A stretch of DNA of 55,344 nt from positions 1-55,344 of the forward strand of contig JAUZRW010000109.1 in assembly GCA_030950085.1 (NCBI GenBank). Direction: 5' to 3'. Position 1 is the first letter of the stretch. Every line of letters begins with the position of its first letter. The position numbers and the translations under genes were made by a program. The stretch comes from Anaerolineae bacterium (lineage in GTDB: Bacteria; Chloroflexota; Anaerolineae; Aggregatilineales; Phototrophicaceae). Positions 54,204 through 55,344 of the stretch are shown here, piece after piece. The notes under the pieces are model-generated. The model made no database searches. It was not told the DNA's origin and saw only the letters and a list, made by a program, of their open reading frames with translations.

Positions 54204-55155
54204 TGAGTCTGACCTCTGTTATCTGATATTTTTCAGCTTCGCGTAACCACTTAATCGCATAGTTGATGAGTCGCTTGCCGCTTGCGTTATCAGGTTGGAA
54301 ACGCGCAAACTTCACAAGGTCGGCTTGTTCGAGCAATTGCTGTAAGCCGCGTCGTTGGTTTTTTGTGAGCAATTTGGTTTGCTGCAAAGCCTCTGCAACT
54401 TCGATTGTTGTCATCTCGGTTGCCTCAACACCGAATTGTTTCTGCAAATACTCGCGCATATTGTCCGCAACTAAGGGGTAGATTGCCGCCGCCGGAAGGT
54501 CTTGTAACTTCATATCTTCTAATTGGGCAATGGCAATTTGGGTCGGCGAACCGACAACAATGCGAACCATATCTTCTTTACCCGCTTGAATCAGGCGTGC
54601 CAGCAAGAACATCCCTGCGATGACAGCCGTGATAGCTGCACCATATGTCCAACGTGGGATAAAGGGTAAGTCTACAGGCGGCGCAGAGGGGCGCAAAGTC
54701 GCGTCAGACTCTTCTCCAATTTGGCTTGGCACAAATGCGAAAAAAGAGCGTACCGGAACAGACTGTTGTCTATCGCCCAAGCGATAGGTAATAATAATCT
54801 CTTCGGATAGATACTCGCCTGTATCCCACAATACGGCTTCTGTTTCTTGGCGATACGTTTTACGTGTTTCAGTAGTTTGCTCGACAACCTCACCGATGAC
54901 CAATATTTCTAGTTTTTCGTCGCCTTCTAAATCTGGCCACTCAATCAATTCAGCATCAATGGGTGTGTCCACAGTCAGGGTGATGAAAATCCGTTCGCCT
55001 AGTGCGGGTGTGTCATTGTCTACAGTATAAAAAGCATCAACAATAGATGAATTCAAGGCATCAATTTCAGGCGTTGGGGTTATAGGGGTAATATCTTGTG
55101 CGTAAACTGCCGGAATCAGCGCAAAAAACAGCAGTATCATCATCCATTGCTTCAT
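54196..55155 (-). CDS. DUF4381-like Bat-operon membrane protein
   Basis: 319 residues. Signal peptide (ending VYAQ, about 19), a beta-rich extracellular domain, one membrane helix (about 172-190), then a cytoplasmic helical domain containing DLPAAAIYPLVADNMREYLQKQFGVEATEMTT. The position between DUF58 and BatA, plus the cytoplasmic helices, fits the DUF4381-type subunit. Overlaps the DUF58 gene by four bases (ATGA). Confidence 0.75.
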   Translation of the reverse strand: MKQWMMILLFFALIPAVYAQDITPITPTPEIDALNSSIVDAFYTVDNDTPALGERIFITLTVDTPIDAELIEWPDLEGDEKLEILVIGEVVEQTTETRKTYRQETEAVLWDTGEYLSEEIIITYRLGDRQQSVPVRSFFAFVPSQIGEESDATLRPSAPPVDLPFIPRWTYGAAITAVIAGMFLLARLIQAGKEDMVRIVVGSPTQIAIAQLEDMKLQDLPAAAIYPLVADNMREYLQKQFGVEATEMTTIEVAEALQQTKLLTKNQRRGLQQLLEQADLVKFARFQPDNASGKRLINYAIKWLREAEKYQITEVRLND

Positions 55156-55344
55156 CGGCGGCGCTTTCTCGCTTGCTTCTGGAAAAAATGAATCAACGCC
55201 CGCACATAATCGCCATCAGGCGGAATATCAACTCGCTCAACACCAGCTTGTTTTAGCGCCGTATCGCGTTGTACTGCGAATTTGTTACGCTGGCGACGGA
55301 ATTGTCGCTGCCATTGGACAGAACTCGTATCCACCCATTTCACA
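55152..55344 (-). CDS. DUF58 protein, C-terminal part (truncated by window edge)
   Basis: Only about 63 residues are present. The end, RRQRNKFAVQRDTALKQAGVERVDIPPDGDYVRALIHFFQKQARKRRR, matches the C-terminal segment of DUF58 proteins, which belong to the VWA-like superfamily and sit next to MoxR. The frame is open to the last base, so the gene continues beyond the window; a moxR gene is the likely next neighbour. Confidence 0.75.
   Translation of the reverse strand, partial: VKWVDTSSVQWQRQFRRQRNKFAVQRDTALKQAGVERVDIPPDGDYVRALIHFFQKQARKRRR

Overview
The window looks like a piece of a free-living bacterial chromosome. It has moderate GC, mostly short intergenic gaps and many small operons. The gene content fits the phylum Chloroflexota, most likely an Anaerolineae-type lineage. 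Pointers are a solitary BchI-type AAA+ ATPase, a type 2 isopentenyl-diphosphate isomerase next to a polyprenyl synthase, several large polytopic glycosyltransferases, LysM proteins with Thr/Pro/Glu-rich linkers, a Ser/Thr kinase with a beta-propeller, and frequent TTG starts. This is inference from protein character; no rRNA or tRNA gene is visible to anchor the taxonomy.

Layout. 1-2112: end of a surface-polysaccharide operon (O-antigen-ligase-like end, GtrA, GT4 glycosyltransferase). 2171-4429: hotdog thioesterase, BchI-type ATPase and a membrane protein, overlapping. 4464-6947: divergent acyl carrier protein versus isoprenoid genes (fni, polyprenyl synthase). 6944-8119: hemW, convergent. 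8233-14504: a phospho-signalling run (Ser/Thr kinase with propeller, PP2C phosphatase, J-like/VWA protein, zinc ribbon-FHA protein, small protein, OmpR-type response regulator) ending at a clear terminator. 14570-16644: a small protein and a membrane glycosyltransferase. 16800-20487: a tight minus-strand MoxR ATPase / Asn-rich protein / metallopeptidase-VWA triad. 20488-20950: an AT-rich gap with dyad repeats, followed by a small XRE regulator and a DUF4231 two-TM protein. 22675-29083: class III aminotransferase, M24-fold hydrolase, zinc-ribbon membrane protein, and the glycolytic pair eno-pyk. 29273-31612: iscS-mnmA (tRNA thiolation). 31624-37286: minus-strand run with a membrane glycosyltransferase, prepilin peptidase, membrane-anchored JAMM protein, a beta-rich protein, an ACT-domain protein and a ParB-fold protein. 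37396-42960: Nudix hydrolase, small membrane protein, HAD protein, His-rich membrane protein, GH31 alpha-glucosidase. 43030-46669: cell-wall operon (LysM protein, DUF192, LysM-M23 peptidase). 46858-49253: DUF503 protein and sucCD. 49416 to the right edge: a Bat-type operon (DUF58, DUF4381-like, BatA, BatB, BatC, BatD, BatE).

How the parts work together. Three separate clusters pair VWA proteins with other signalling or ATPase modules: the kinase/PP2C/J-VWA/FHA run, the MoxR/Asn-rich/peptidase-VWA triad, and the Bat operon. The first two are the best candidates for something not well described. The first resembles the kinase-phosphatase-VWA (TerY-P type) triads, but its VWA carries a J-like domain in which HPD reads QPN. 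The second has an unfamiliar Asn/Ser-rich RFG-repeat protein as the middle gene. Much of the rest is housekeeping (eno, pyk, sucCD, iscS, mnmA, hemW, ACP).
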